A stretch of DNA of 64,000 bases from Cephalopachus bancanus (lineage: Eukaryota; Chordata; Mammalia; Primates; Tarsiidae): positions 15,976,501-16,040,500 of the forward strand of contig JAPVLO010000001.1 in NCBI GenBank assembly GCA_027257055.1, given 5' to 3'. Below the pieces are notes generated by a model. It did no database searches. It was not told the origin of the DNA and saw nothing but the letters and a program-made list of their open reading frames with translations. The position numbers and the translations under genes were made by a program. Shown here one piece after another: positions 47,950 to 59,084 of the stretch (its first letter is position 1; the number at the start of each line of letters is the position of its first letter).

Positions 47950-50808
47950 CTGCAGATGGACAAAGCGTGCCAGGGGTTAGCAGGCAGGGAGTCTCCCCAC
48001 AGCACGAGCAGGGCACACGTCCACCCTCCATCCCCCCAAGATCTTGACTGAGGGGGTAGAATGGTGTCTAAAAATCAAAACCCAACAAGGGGAATAAGAA
48101 AGACCAGCACATCAGGAAAGTCGTAGAAGACAGGAAACAAACCGAATGGATCCTCCTAAAAACCAAAGGAACAGGAAAAGCCATACCCCAACACAGGACC
48201 AGGAGAAACAGGTCAAGGTGGCCTCTGAGAAGCTCAACACAGACAAAGAGTCAGGACTGGCCAGCGGACAGGTGGACGGACAACTAACTTGGATCTGCAC
48301 TTCTAGATAAAGAGAGTGGTTACCCACCCTTGCCACCTCTCCCTTCCAAAATACCACTCCACTCAGAATAAAGGGGTGTTAAAAACAAGGCACAAACCAA
48401 CAAGGGTAAAGAAACGAGGCAGAAAGGATTCCTGGGAGGCAGCCACAGAAGCGAAAGCTGGAATGCAGATGGGGAGTGACAGGGACTCGGGACAGCCAGG
48501 CCCCAACGCTCCCTGTCTGCTGGCCAAACCTGGAGAGACAGATGCCAAGAAATAGCTCCCCTGCAGAAGCCGGGGATGCTCAGGACAGAAGGAACACCCC
48601 AAGAGGCAGAGGCAGGCAGGGCTCAAAGAGGAAGCTGGCAGAGTCTGGAGGGAAGAGACTCCTGGTCCTCCACCCAACACCACACCGCCCGACAACCATG
48701 GTCCCCAGGTAGGCACACCTGCCAGGTGAACATGAGGGCGAGGCTGGCCTCCCCTCTTGCCCCACAGCATGGGAGTCAGCACTCCTCTGTGGGAGGCTAA
48801 TGGCCCAAGAGGCCAGGCAGCCAGGGGGAGATGAGGAGCCTAACCCACAGACGGGCCTTACCCAGTCACAGGCCAGCCGCAGAGACACGGTATGTGTAAG
48901 TGAACGGTGCGGTAAAGAGTCACATGAACACCAAGGCTTCCCAGTGCATGTAAGTGAAATGTATATTTATTGCAGTCTCAGTGTACAACAGCACTATGTT
49001 TAGAAAACCATCTTCATGCCTTAATTTGAAACACTTCATTGCTGAAATATGCTAACAATCATCTGAGTCTCTGGCAAGTTATAATCTGTTTGCTGGTGGA
49101 GGGTCTTGCCTCGATGCTGCTGGCTACTGACTGGTCAGGGTGATGGTTGGGGTGAAGGCTGGGGTGGCTCTGGACCTTTCTCAAAATAGCACAATGAAGC
49201 CTGCCACATCAGTCGGTGGACTCTACCTTTCACAAAAGATCTCTCTGCAGCACGCGATCCTGTCCGATGGCTTTCTACCTACACTGAACTTTTCTGAAAA
49301 CTGGAGTCAGTTCTCTCAAATCCTGCCACTGTTTCATCAGCTAAGTTTAAGGATTGCTCTCCCTCCTTCCCTGTTGCTTCAGCCACACTCACAGCATGGC
49401 ACCCAAGAGGCGCGAGCAGCAGCTCCTCATCGTTCCAGCTCTGTCTCGAGGTTGCCGCAGCTCCGCCCCGTCCTCAGGCTCCCCTGTGACCCCAGTTCTC
49501 CTGCTCCTTCAGCCCAGCTGCAGTCTCTTCCTCCGCTGAAGTCCTGGACCCTGAAAGTCATCCGGGAGGGCCGGAATCAACTGCTTCCAAACTCTTGGTC
49601 CTCTGGATATTGTGACCTCCCCTGGGTCGCGATTGTCCTGAAGGGCATGCAGAATGGTGAATCCTCTCCAGAAGGTTTCAACAGAGTTTGCCCAGACACG
49701 TCAGAGGAATCACTTTCGATGGCAGCTACAGCAATGCAACATCTGTTTCTTAAACAACAAGACTTGAACGTTGAAGTAACTCCCTGATCCAAGGGCCGTG
49801 GAATGAATGCTGTGTGAGCAGGCATGAAAACAGCATGCATCTCCCTGTGCCTCTCCATCACAGCTCTTGGGTGACCACGTGCATTATCCATGAGATGGAA
49901 TATTTAGAAAAGAATCTTTGTTTCTGAGCAGTAGGACCCAACAGTGGACTTAAAATATTCAGTAAACCATGGTGTAAGCAGATGGGTTTCCATCTGGGCT
50001 TTGTGGGTGCGCTTCTAGAGCACAGGCAGAGGAGATCTTGCCTGAGTCTTGAGGGCTCCAGGATTCGGGGAATGGTCAGTGAGCACTGGCTTCACCTGCA
50101 AGCCCCCAGCTGCATCGCCCCTCACAAGACAGCCAGGCTGTCCCTCGCAGCTTTGCATCCAGGCGCCGGCGTCCCCCCTCTAGCTGCCAGTCCGGGATGG
50201 CACCTTCTTCGAGCAGCAGGCTGTTTCTACACTGGAAATCGGCTGCTCGGTGTGTCCCCTCACCCGTGACCTCGGCCGACCCTGTGGAGAACTTGCCGCA
50301 GCTTCTCCATAGGCCCTTGCTGCCTCACCTGCACGTCTGTGTTGTGTCGCGGCGACGGTTTCCTCCTTCAATCTCACGCCCCTGTCTCTGCCAGCTTTTG
50401 ACTCTCCCTCGGCAGCTTCTCACCTCTCTCGGCCTTCACAGAACTGAAGAGAGTTAGGATTTTGCTCGGGACTAGACTTTGGCTTAAGGGCATGTTGTGG
50501 CTGGTAAGACTTTCTATCCAGACCGCACACACTTCCTCCTTAACAGCAGCAGGCTGTCTTGCTTTCTCGGCATTCAGGCACCCCGAGAAGCACTTCAGCT
50601 TCCTTCAGGGACTCTTCGCACCAGTGCAAGAGGCTGAGCTTCCAGCCTGTCTGGGCTTTCGACTCGCCTTCCTCCTTGCCTAATCATTTCCAGCTTTGAA
50701 AAAGCAAGGGGTGTGCGACTCTTCCTTTCATGGCACACTTAGAGCCCACTGCAGGGCCGTTAACTGGACTCATTCCAATATTGCTGTGCCTTAGAAAATG
50801 GTGAGGTC

Positions 50809-51115
50809 GAGCCAGGCTCAGTGGCTCAGACTGTAATCCCTGTAATCCTGCACTTTGGGAGGCCGAGGTGAATGGATTGCCAGAACCCATGGGTTTGAGA
50901 CCCGCCTGGGCAACTTGGCGAGACCTCATCTCTACAATAAATCAAAAAATTAGCCGGGCGTGGTAGTACACGCCTGTAGTTCCAGCTACTGGAAAGCTGA
51001 GGCGGAAGTATCGTCAGAACCCAGCAGGTCGAGGCTCGGTGGCCGGGAGCAGCCAGTGCACTCCAGTCTGGGTGACTGAGTGAAACTCCAACTCAAAAAA
51101 AAAAAAAAAGAAGAG
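50809..51115 (+). mobile_element. Alu inserted in Tigger1
   Basis: Starts GAGCCAGGCTCAGTGGCTC and ends CTCCAACTC plus a 15-A tail. An exact 15-bp duplication gaaaatggtgaggtc flanks it at 50794-50808 and 51116-51130. It interrupts Tigger1. Confidence 0.95.
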
Positions 51116-51137
51116 GAAAATGGTGAGGTCCCAGGGG

Positions 51138-51174
51138 ACAGAGAGAGAGAGAGAGAGAGACGAGAGAGAGAGAA
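51138..51174. repeat. (GA)n microsatellite
   Basis: GA repeats, about 33 bp with one CGA interruption, grown inside Tigger1 between the two Alus. Confidence 0.9.
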
Positions 51175-51235
51175 TGGCGGGGGGAAGGAAGGGAACAGTG
51201 AGTTGATAGAATGGTCAGAAGAAAACATGTGATAT

Positions 51236-51534
51236 AAGCTGGGCTCGGTGGCTCAGCCTGTAATCCTGCACCCTTGGGAGACTGAGGTGAGTGGATTGCC
51301 TGAGCCCGCAGGTTCGAGACCCCCCTGGGCAACTTGGCGAGACCTCATCTCTACAATAAATCAAAAAATCAGCCGGGCGTGGTAGCGCATGCCTGTAGTT
51401 CCGGCTACTTGGAAGGCTGAGGCGGAAGGATCGCCGGAGCCCAGCAGGTCGAGGCTGCGGTGGCCGGGAGAGGCCACTGCACTCCAGTCTGGGCGACAGA
51501 GTGAGACTCCAACTCAAAAAAAAAAAAAAAAAGA
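51236..51534 (+). mobile_element. Alu (strepsirrhine type) inserted in Tigger1
   Basis: Full dimer from AGCTGGGCTCGGTGGCTC to CTCCAACTC and a 17-A tail. It has Tigger1 sequence on both sides and is close to the shared consensus. Confidence 0.94.
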
Positions 51535-52779
51535 ATCACGTCATATTTTTCAAGTAAGTTGGCCCAGTAAGTGGCACCTCAAAACGGCTACAATAGTAAT
51601 ATCAAAGATCACTTGATCAGATCACCATCCAGATAAAATAAAAACGAAATCATTTGAAATATTGTGAGAATTACTAAAATGTGACAGAGTTGATGCGAAC
51701 GCATGCTTCTGGAAAACCAGGGCCAACAAACTCGCAACACAGGGCTCCTAAAACCTTCAACTTGTAAAAACCACAACGTCTGAGAAGGGCAGAGAAAGGG
51801 AAGCACTGACCCTCCTCCAGGCGACTCCAGGCCTGGCAAAGGCGGCCTGAGCCAAGCCCCTCCCAGCCAGCCCCGCTCTCAGCGAAGAAAAGGCCAGACC
51901 AGACACGTGAGGGCAGCCTCGAACCCACGAGAGGCGGAAACGGGAAGAAGAAGGAGCTCCGCCAAGGAAGAGCGGAATGTAGGAAGCATGAAGACAGTGG
52001 ACTCGGAAACAGAAACGTCAGCGGCCTTGGCAAGGAGACACAACACATTCAGTAAATACAAGCGGGATGCCGCAGATACATTCCAAGAAGACACGCCCTG
52101 GAGCACAGAAAGGGGGGTGGCAAGGACTTTTAAAGCTCATGTTTAAGGCTGAAGAAGTCTCTGAACCCTCAGACAAAAAGGCAAAAAGATGCCGTGTAAG
52201 ACAGGTGAGGTCAGAGACGCACCAGACCAGGCCAGGCTGGGCAGGCACCAGCAGCAAAACAGTCAGACCCTGGGCAGCCCCACGGCTCCATCAGAGACTG
52301 GCAGGGAGGGGTTCTGGCATTTCAAACAGAGTACCAGGAAGCGCACTAAGAACCAGAGTGAGGGCAGGGAGTCGGAACAGGGATACTTTCCAGCTACACA
52401 GTCTAGAGAAACCCTCTTGAAACATGGAGAAGGCAGCTTACAAATAAAGGGATGCAAAAAGACTATTCAAGATGAACACGGATCGGCTCCAATCACATCA
52501 GACAAAGCAAAGCTTAAACAAGGAAACTTAACAATTACAGAATGACAAGAGCACAACACACCAAGAAGACGCTACAAGCGTGTGCACCCCTGACAGCAGC
52601 GTGGTAAGACTCGAAGCCAGTGCTAACAGAACAGAAGGGAAACCAGACTCACGAATATACGTGGAGACCTCAACAGGTAAGCGGGGAAGAGAAGCAGCAC
52701 AGTGCTGACACCACCAACCAACCAATTGTCATGACCATGTTTACGGAAGTCACCCAACAATGAAAGAATGTGTTCTCTG

Positions 52780-53790
52780 CAAGTGCACACGGGAGATCAT
52801 CAAGACTGACCTTGGGTCACAAAACGATTTTATTAAATATATGTGAAAGTAGGCCAAGTCTGTTCTCTAGCACTAACAGAATTAAACTAGAAACCATTAA
52901 CAGAATGGTATCTGAAAGATCTCCAAATACTCGGAAGCCAACAACACGCCATGGATGGGCCAAGGAGCCAAGCAACGCCGCAGCCCCAGAGCTGGAGAAG
53001 GCAAAGAATTGCCGCTCACCCCCACCCAGAGCCCAGCCCCAGACACCTTGGCTGTGGCCCCGAGACGCACTGACCCTTGCCTGGAGAGCTGCAGGACATG
53101 CGTGTGTGAGCTGCGTGTGCTACGGCAGCCGCAGGAAAATGACAAGTTTCTCTTTCTGCAAGTTAAATCCCAGTTTAAAGGTCACTTTGTATTATTAGAC
53201 TGTATAAATCTTGACAGTAACAATCCCAAAACATCTAAAAATTAATGGAATGTAACTCTGAAGTGTCAAAAGAATCCGTGGACGCAAGATCGAGCTGTAA
53301 AAAAAAAAGATCAGAAGGGCCTCAAGTGGGAAACACTGCTCCTCTTTCTCTTTTTCTTTCTCTAGAAGGGTCTTCGAAATCTCCTGGGGAAAGCCTAGAG
53401 TCACACCAAAAGCACTCTTGGGGGACTGCGGTGGGAGGAAGCAAGGCAGCCTCTTTCCCCAAAAGCGTGACCCCCAAACTTAAGCCAGAGAGGAGTAAGT
53501 TCGGGAAACATGCGGGACAGCGCAGCAACCAGAGTTAATAGCAAGGCGCCTCACGCCTGAAGCGTGCTAGAGGCAGACCGTGAGTCCTCCCAGCCCACGC
53601 AAAAGAGGGCTGCTGTGCAAGCTGAGGGCGTGCTGACCAGCCTGACTGTGGCAACCTCTGCAGTGTGCCCAGACAGCCAAGCATCATACTGTGTACAATT
53701 CCCTTTATCAATTATCCCTCAATAAAACTGAAAAAACACACGGCACCCAAAAAGGTCTCAAGGGAAATCAGAAAACTAATTGAATGAAAA
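52780..53790 (+). mobile_element. Old L1 fragments
   Basis: Two L1-like pieces bracket unassigned sequence. At 52790-52960, ORF2-type sequence includes aattaaactagaaaccatta and gatctccaaatactcggaag. At 53640-53745 an L1M-like 3' end (ccctcaataaaactgaaaaa) is followed at 53750 by ORF2-type ggtctcaagggaaatcagaa. The middle (52.97-53.64 kb) is not recognised. Confidence 0.55.
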
Positions 53791-54071
53791 AACAGTGCTT
53801 TGAGAGGCTGAGGCAGGAGGACTGCTTGAGGCCAGGAGTTTGAGACCAGTTTGGGCAACACAGCAAAACCCCATTTCTACAAAAAACTAAAAAAAAAAAA
53901 AACAACAAAAATAGCCAGGCATGGTGGCACACCGGTGGTCCCAGCTACTCGGGAAGCTGAGGCGGGTAAATCACCAGAGTCCGGGAGTCTGAGGCTGCAG
54001 TAAGGCTATGACCGTGCCACTGTATGCCAGCCTGGGCAGCACAGCAAGACCTTGTCTCTTAAAAAAAAAAA
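53791..54071 (+). mobile_element. Old 5'-truncated Alu in L1
   Basis: Begins inside the left arm (cagtgctttgagaggctgag) and ends tgtctcttaaaaaaaaaa. It matches the older primate Alu form and interrupts L1 ORF2-derived sequence. Confidence 0.88.
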
Positions 54072-55250
54072 TTTCAAATCAATAATGTCAGTTGGCAGAA
54101 AAAAATCTAGAAACGATAAAAAAGAGAACAGAAATCAACAAAATTTAAAGCAAAAATTGAGGAGTGGAAAAAATTAATGAGACAAAAAACTAGGTTCTTT
54201 AAAAAAAGAAAAACACAGCCAGGCTCAGTGGCTCAGCCTGTAATCCCAGCGCTTTGGGAGGCCGAGGTGAGCAGAGTGCCTGAGCCCGCGGGTTCGAGAC
54301 TTGCCTGGGCAACTTGGCAAGACCGCCTCTCTACAATAAATCAAAAAATTAGCCAGGTGTAGTAGCGCGCGCCTGTAGTTCCAGCTACTTGGAAGGCTGA
54401 GGCGGAAGGATCACCTGAGTTCAGCAAGTTGACTCTGGGGTGACCGTGAGCAGTATGCCACTGCACTCGAGCCTGGGTGACGGAGTGAGACTCCAACTCA
54501 AAAAAAAAAAAAGAAAACACAACAGAATTGATAAAGTTCTGCCAAGTTGACCAAGAAAAACAAGAAGACACAAGTTCAGAAGTGAAAAAGGGGATACTGG
54601 CACTAACCCCACAGAAATTTAAAGAACGAGAGCTAAGTAATGCATGTAGACAGTCCACTCTCCAGGAGGTGGGCAACCCATGAGGTGCCACGTCTAAAGG
54701 GTAGGTGCACACGGTGACTCCTCCAAGGAGCACAGCACAAGAAATGAGAAGCCCAGCACTGCAGTGGGGAAGCCTGACACACACCCACTCAGCCATCAGG
54801 TCAACACCCACAGTGGAAGGCGTGTGGCTGTGTGGCCCTCATATGACGGGAGGGGTCTTCCTCCCCAAAACACTGAACTCCAGTCGATCGTGAGAAAAAC
54901 ACCAGACTCCTCCAAGACATTCTCCAGAATAACCTTAATCCTCAAAACTGTCAAGATCATGAAAAGTCTGACAAGAACCACGACAGCCACGACAACCAAA
55001 CATGAAGCTCCTCGGTGAAGCCTGGGAGAGCAAGGGGACACTGAGTGGCGCCGACGACATCAAAACACAGTGTGGAACTGCGTTAATACTAAGATGCCAT
55101 CATCCATCCATTCACTGTAGCAACTGCACCACAGTCACGACAGGTGCTAATGACAGACGGAGTAGTGCAGGGAACACAGGAACACTACGTCTGCAGCGCT
55201 TCTGTAATCCTAAAATCATTTTCAAATAAAATGTCTATTTTTAGAAGTAT
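54072..55250 (+). mobile_element. Old L1 ORF2 and 3' end, Alu-interrupted
   Basis: At 54100-54210 and 54513-54610 there are ORF2-type segments such as agaacagaaatcaacaaaat and ttgaccaagaaaaacaagaa. At 54890-55250 there is an L1M-type 3' UTR (cctcaaaactgtcaagatca; ends cattttcaaataaaatgtc). An Alu at 54217-54512 splits it. Stops throughout. Confidence 0.7.
54217..54512 (+). mobile_element. Alu in L1
   Basis: Full dimer from CAGCCAGGCTCAGTGGCTC to CTCCAACTC and tail, with agaaaa(a)cac on both sides. It is inserted in the same L1. Confidence 0.93.
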
Positions 55251-55919
55251 ATGCCAAACCAGGACCTATCTGTATTTATTTTATTGACCTTATTTAAAGC
55301 TGTCTTAAAACCTTCAGTTTTAAAGATAAGGAAGCAACTAAGTGGGGTGGGTTCTTGATAAACTCAAGATTAAGTCACATCAGGAGCTCTTCACCCCTTG
55401 GAAAATCCTAAAACCAGCAGCAACACGACGTGTGGCCCTGAATCGCCAAGGCAGCACCCCTGCTCCTGTTTGTGGTGGGCAGGGCACTCATGGTCTCACA
55501 CCCTGGCAGCCCTCGTCAACACGCTACGTACCGCAGTCATGCTGACCATGTTGAAATATGCAGCTAACAGCAGTTCTTTATTTCTTCTGTGCCTCACAGT
55601 TAGAGGGAGGATCACAGAGCAGCTAGGATACAAGTGCTGCCTCTGACAGAGCTGAGGCACTCCGACATCCAGCACACTGCTTCATGACAGAATGAATGTC
55701 CGAAGACATGACACAAGTAAGTTGTGCTCCCTGGAGGGGCAGGGACATTGGCTGCAGTGTGTGTTTCAAGCAGCTCACAGACTGGACAAGGTGAGAAATA
55801 ATGGTTATCCCAACTCTACGGGATGGTCAAGTGCCACTGGATGAGGTGCTTTGGTTCTGAAGGTCCCATGAAGTCCACTGCATGATGTCTTTAAAAGACA
55901 CCTTATAAGAAGCGGATTC

Positions 55920-56630
55920 GGGCCGAGCTCCCGCAGTCCCCACTCATGACACTGTTGTCTGCTTCCTGATCTCAAAGTGCCGTGAGGCCCTGTGCATACT
56001 GCTGGCAGACCAGGGCCAGAGCTGGAAGGGGAAGTGGTGACAAGGACACCTGACAGGAGGGCTCACTCAAGGCCTCCGGTCTGTACGGGCAGCTCCTCAC
56101 GTTCCAGGACGGAGACTTCTTTCTCCCTGCACCAGTCCAATGCCATCCCGCAGCACCTGGGCCGCACTCTTGGACTGTATGGGAAGGCGGGAGGCGTCCA
56201 CGGTGGCCAGGGTGAATGACAGCATGGAGGACCTATGCCTCAGATACATCAGCCTCACCTACACCAACTACAAGGTGGGCAAGGACAGTTCTGGGAAGGC
56301 ACCGCCCGGCCCCTAAGCCTTTGGAGGCCCTGCTGTCCCAGAACCAGGGAGGCCAGGCCTTCATCGTGGGTACTCACATCTCCTCTGCCAACCACACCTG
56401 CTGGGCCTGCTAAGCCATGAGGTCCTGGGCCCAGCTGCCTGGATACGCTTCCCCCACTCTCAGGGCATCTCAGGGCCCAGCCCAAGCTCCAGGCCTTCCT
56501 GGAGTCCCCTGAGCATGAGCCCATAACAGCACCAGTGAAGACTGTGGGACCGCCCCCAGGAGGAGGCAGGGCCTGCTTGTCCCCCTTTCCCCAGGACCAA
56601 TAAAATTCCTAAGAGAAATTAAAAATAAAA
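55920..56630 (+). pseudogene. GSTP1P: GSTP1 processed pseudogene
   Basis: The plus strand matches the spliced mRNA of GSTP1 (glutathione S-transferase pi) with no introns. Decayed coding begins at ATG 55946. Recognisable segments are LADQGQSW-like (about 56008), LYGQL-like (about 56085), HLGRTLGLYGK (56155-56187), YISL-YTNY-like (56243-56275) and LLSQNQGG (about 56331-56354). An AATAAA signal lies at 56599-56604, then an A-rich remnant. Indels and in-frame stops break the frame (for example after SSANHTCWAC near 56411). It sits antisense to TUBGCP3 in intron 1. It is an L1-mediated retrocopy; no upstream promoter is seen. The symbol is descriptive, not an assigned name. Confidence 0.88.
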
Positions 56631-58439
56631 TTTGATTCATATGAAATTCACATTAAAAGTAACAAGTATCTATTATGCCTTGATTTCAGAGTATTAAAAA
56701 CGCAACATATTACAGAAGCATAAAGCCAACTGCTAGTAGCATGTCATCAGAAATGAGGTAAGTAATCAAATGTTCTAGTTATCAGAAAAAACGCCCACTA
56801 ATCAAATATTTTAATGTCAAATATTGTAAAAGCAGCAATTAATACGGTTCCTTTGCTCACCAAGGTAGAACAAATAGAAGAACAAGGTAAGTTACTATTT
56901 TTAAATTCTTCAGTAAATAACACTCTAATTTAAAATCGCAAAAATCATAAATGCTTGGCAATCTTGGCTGTCCACAACATAGCAAAAAGAAGGTCCTTTA
57001 ATGGACTTTATGATATAACTTAGTCAGAGAGACTCCCTCATTGTCTCACTGCAAACCTACTTGCTCTCATTGGAGACACAATTCCAAACGGAAAGATAGG
57101 AGCGTGCAAAAGTTTGCTAAAGAGAAGCACTTCAATCTCCCGGAAGGAGCAAAATGCTTATGCCAATCAAAGGAGCCTCAATGTAAAAAAATTAATTTAA
57201 GTTGAGAAACGTCATTCTAGCTCACAACGAATGGCTTCCAAAACACAGCTATGACAGTAGGAACGTGTGAACACACAGCTTATTCCTGGGGAAAAAATGC
57301 CAGAACCACTGGCACAAGGAAAACACTAACATTATGACGGGTAAGTCAGTGTACTTGGTTATCCGGCTCCTCCTGCAATTAGAACACGAAGTCAGGAAGG
57401 CCACACGGGGTCCTGGCCATGGACACAGGAGAGCCGGCCACCCACACCCACCTCGGGGCCTCTGCCTCGCTGCCTTGACCCAGAAGCCTCCCGGGGGGTC
57501 AGTCCTCCTCCAGACAGGTTTCCTAAGCCTGGCAGAGGCCTTCCCTCGCCTCTTCCACCGCTCCCCTTCGCCTGCCTCGCTCTTCCTGCTCCTCAGGACA
57601 GCTCTGTCTCCCCATCAGGATGCATGGCGCGTGAGAGGAACGAATGCACACCTGGACCCGCGTCCCAGCTCACCGCACGGCAGGGGGACGAGGGTCCTCA
57701 GAGGCGACAGGTGACGCTCTTAAAACGTAGCAAGAATTGGGTGAAGTCAGTCATTGAAAAGGGACACAAAATAATTCCTCTCCAGCCCCCAGGGTGGGCA
57801 CAGAACATCAAAATAAGTCACACACTGCCATGAATCGTAAGGCGCAAAATGCATTCTCGGGTCTTTAAACCTAACTGTCTAAAGCCTTCCTTCAAGAGCT
57901 GCGCGACTTCTTCTCCACATTCTGGAGCTCAAGGTGTAAATAACCACGTTGTTTCAACTGCCCAGAAAACCCCCTCGCGGCACATCCCCTCCCCGCCCCC
58001 CACCTCGGCCAAGCCAAGTATGGAGAAATGACACCGGGCTCCATGTCTCTGAAGTACCTGCAAATGGCTTTACCCACTGAACAGGACTGTGTTTGGGGTC
58101 TGCTTCTTGGAAGCGATATTCGCTACGGGAGGTTTCCCAGAAGAGTCTGACATCAAATCCAAAACGGGGTGGGTGGTGCGTGGGTGGCCTGCTGTCTTGC
58201 TTCCTCAAGGGTAGGAAAGCATGGCAGACGAGCGTCTAGCACCCGCCGCGTGTCACACTCAGGCCTACGAACTTTCCTAACTGAAAAGGGACGTTGATGA
58301 GCCCGCCCGCACCTCGCCCCGCCCCACATGTGGACCCGGGCAGGGCTCCGCCGGCGGGCGAGCAGGCCGGCCTCCCGGCCTCACCCACGGACTCGCGCCC
58401 GGTGAGCGGTGACTCAGCCGCCCCGGCCGGGCCCCGCCC

Positions 58440-58815
58440 CTGCCTCCCCGCGCCTGGCCGCGCGCCTCCGCTCCCTCCCGGGCGGCAGCCTCGAGCCCTC
58501 CGCTCCTCCCCTCGGCCCCGGCCCCGGGCACCGGCACGGGCACGGCCCTCCGCTCCCGCCCCGGCTGCAGCCTCCAGCCCTCCGCTCCTCCCCCAGGCCC
58601 CGGCCACGGCCTCGGCCCCCCGCTCCCGCCCGGGCTGCAGCCGCTGGCCCTCCGCTGCCTCCTCACGGCCACGGCCACGGCCCTCCGCTACCTCTCTGCC
58701 CGGCTGGCGTCCTCGCCCCGGCCCGGCCCCGGCCCGGCCCCGGCCCCGGCCCCGGGCCTCCGCTCCTTCTGTCCGGTCCTTGCGCCCTCGCCCCTCCAGC
58801 CCCGCCGGCCCGCAC
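58440..58815. repeat. GC-rich tandem repeat in intron 1 beside exon 1
   Basis: About four imperfect units of 65-80 bp, each built of CCCTCCGCTCC, a GGGCTGCAGCC-like block and a GGCCCCGGCCACGGCC-like block, begin near 58467, 58548, 58617 and 58680. The last passes into short GGCCCC runs (58720-58755). It abuts the exon 1 donor at 58815 and makes up much of the CpG island. It also explains several long artefactual open frames on both strands. Confidence 0.7.
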
Positions 58816-58891
58816 CTTCGCTCCGGCCCAGGATGCGGCAGCACAGGCTCTGTAGCAGCACGTTGGGAGACTTCTGCTCCGGAGCCGCCAT
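58816..58891 (-). CDS. TUBGCP3: TUBGCP3 coding exon 1 (start codon, residues 1-25)
   Basis: The ATG is at 58891-58889, with A at -3 and G at +4, a strong Kozak context. The peptide starts [14 protein letters not shown] and ends ILGRSE. Human starts [14 protein letters not shown], so residues 3 and 5 differ. The donor is GAAG|GTGCGG, leaving one nucleotide of a split Ala codon. A GTG six codons upstream in frame is not needed as a start. The 5' UTR probably reaches into the 58.9-59.04 kb GC-rich region, but the transcription start cannot be fixed from sequence. Confidence 0.95.
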
Positions 58892-59031
58892 CCTCCCGGG
58901 ACCGCGCACGGGGCGCCCGGCGCAGTCGCCCCCCCCGCCGCCGCGCGCAGCGCCGCGGCCCGCGCCCCTTCCGCGCCCGCGGGCTCCCGGCGGCGGACCC
59001 GCTAGGGCGCGGGCGCCGGCGGCCCCTGGGG

Positions 59032-59040
59032 CGCCATTTT
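59032..59040 (-). promoter_or_regulatory. YY1-like site (AAAATGGCG)
   Basis: Read on the minus strand the bases are AAAATGGCG, matching the YY1 core about 140 bp upstream of the ATG. YY1 sites often sit at or just past the start of transcription in CpG-island promoters, so this may mark the 5' UTR. Binding is not shown. Confidence 0.4.
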
Positions 59041-59066
59041 AACGGAACCCGCCGAAAGCGCGGGCG

Positions 59067-59084
59067 CTTCCCACAATGCCCCGC
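59067..59084 (+). promoter_or_regulatory. ZNF143/THAP11-like element
   Basis: The bases CTTCCCACAATGCCCCGC resemble the TCCCAGAATGC core of the ZNF143/THAP11 (SBS) promoter element, with one mismatch in the core and without the ACTACA half. Such elements lie near starts of housekeeping genes. The match is partial. Confidence 0.3.

Larger units (their letters stand above)
48875..51805 (-). mobile_element. Tigger1 DNA transposon (pogo family), decayed
   Basis: The minus strand carries a broken pogo/Tigger transposase frame; the part at 49577-49891 contains MDNARGHP and PLDQGV, typical of the DDE catalytic region. Non-coding ends also fit Tigger1: ttgctggtggagggtcttgcc at 49090 and ccttcaacttgtaaaaacc at 51750. 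Without the two Alus it is about 2.3 kb, close to the 2.4-kb family length, so nearly complete. Stops and frameshifts make it inactive. Tigger1 was active in early primates and their ancestors. Confidence 0.88.
47950..58815 (-). other. TUBGCP3: TUBGCP3 intron 1
   Basis: The intron is 10.9 kb. It holds the GC-rich repeat (58.4-58.8 kb), the GSTP1 pseudogene (55.9-56.6 kb), L1 pieces and Alus (52.8-55.25 kb) and Tigger1 with two Alus (48.9-51.8 kb). In 56.65-58.25 kb, 51.85-52.75 kb and 47.97-48.87 kb I recognise nothing. Confidence 0.85.
812..58891 (-). other. TUBGCP3: TUBGCP3 gene (GCP3), coding exons 1-17, 3' end outside window
   Basis: GCP3 is a core subunit of the gamma-tubulin small complex (two gamma-tubulins with GCP2 and GCP3) and of the gamma-tubulin ring complex, which nucleates microtubules at centrosomes and spindle poles. 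Translating the minus strand and joining 17 exons at GT-AG sites gives 695 continuous codons plus 1 nt, closely matching human GCP3 (907 residues, recalled from general knowledge). The N-terminal region (about residues 1-110) corresponds to the helical part known to bind MZT1. A serine/glutamine-rich linker follows (about 111-240). The GRIP1 domain starts near residue 245. The last exons here enter GRIP2, which binds gamma-tubulin. About 210 C-terminal codons lie beyond position 1. No stop or frameshift was seen, so I infer a functional gene. Identity is near certain. Confidence 0.97.

Noticed and set aside
49140..49787. 215-codon open frame, plus strand
   Set aside because: Antisense of the Tigger1 transposase; the coding sense is the minus strand.
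58236..58844. 202-codon minus-strand frame overlapping exon 1
   Set aside because: It is in a different frame from the real exon 1 and comes from the GC-rich tandem repeat.
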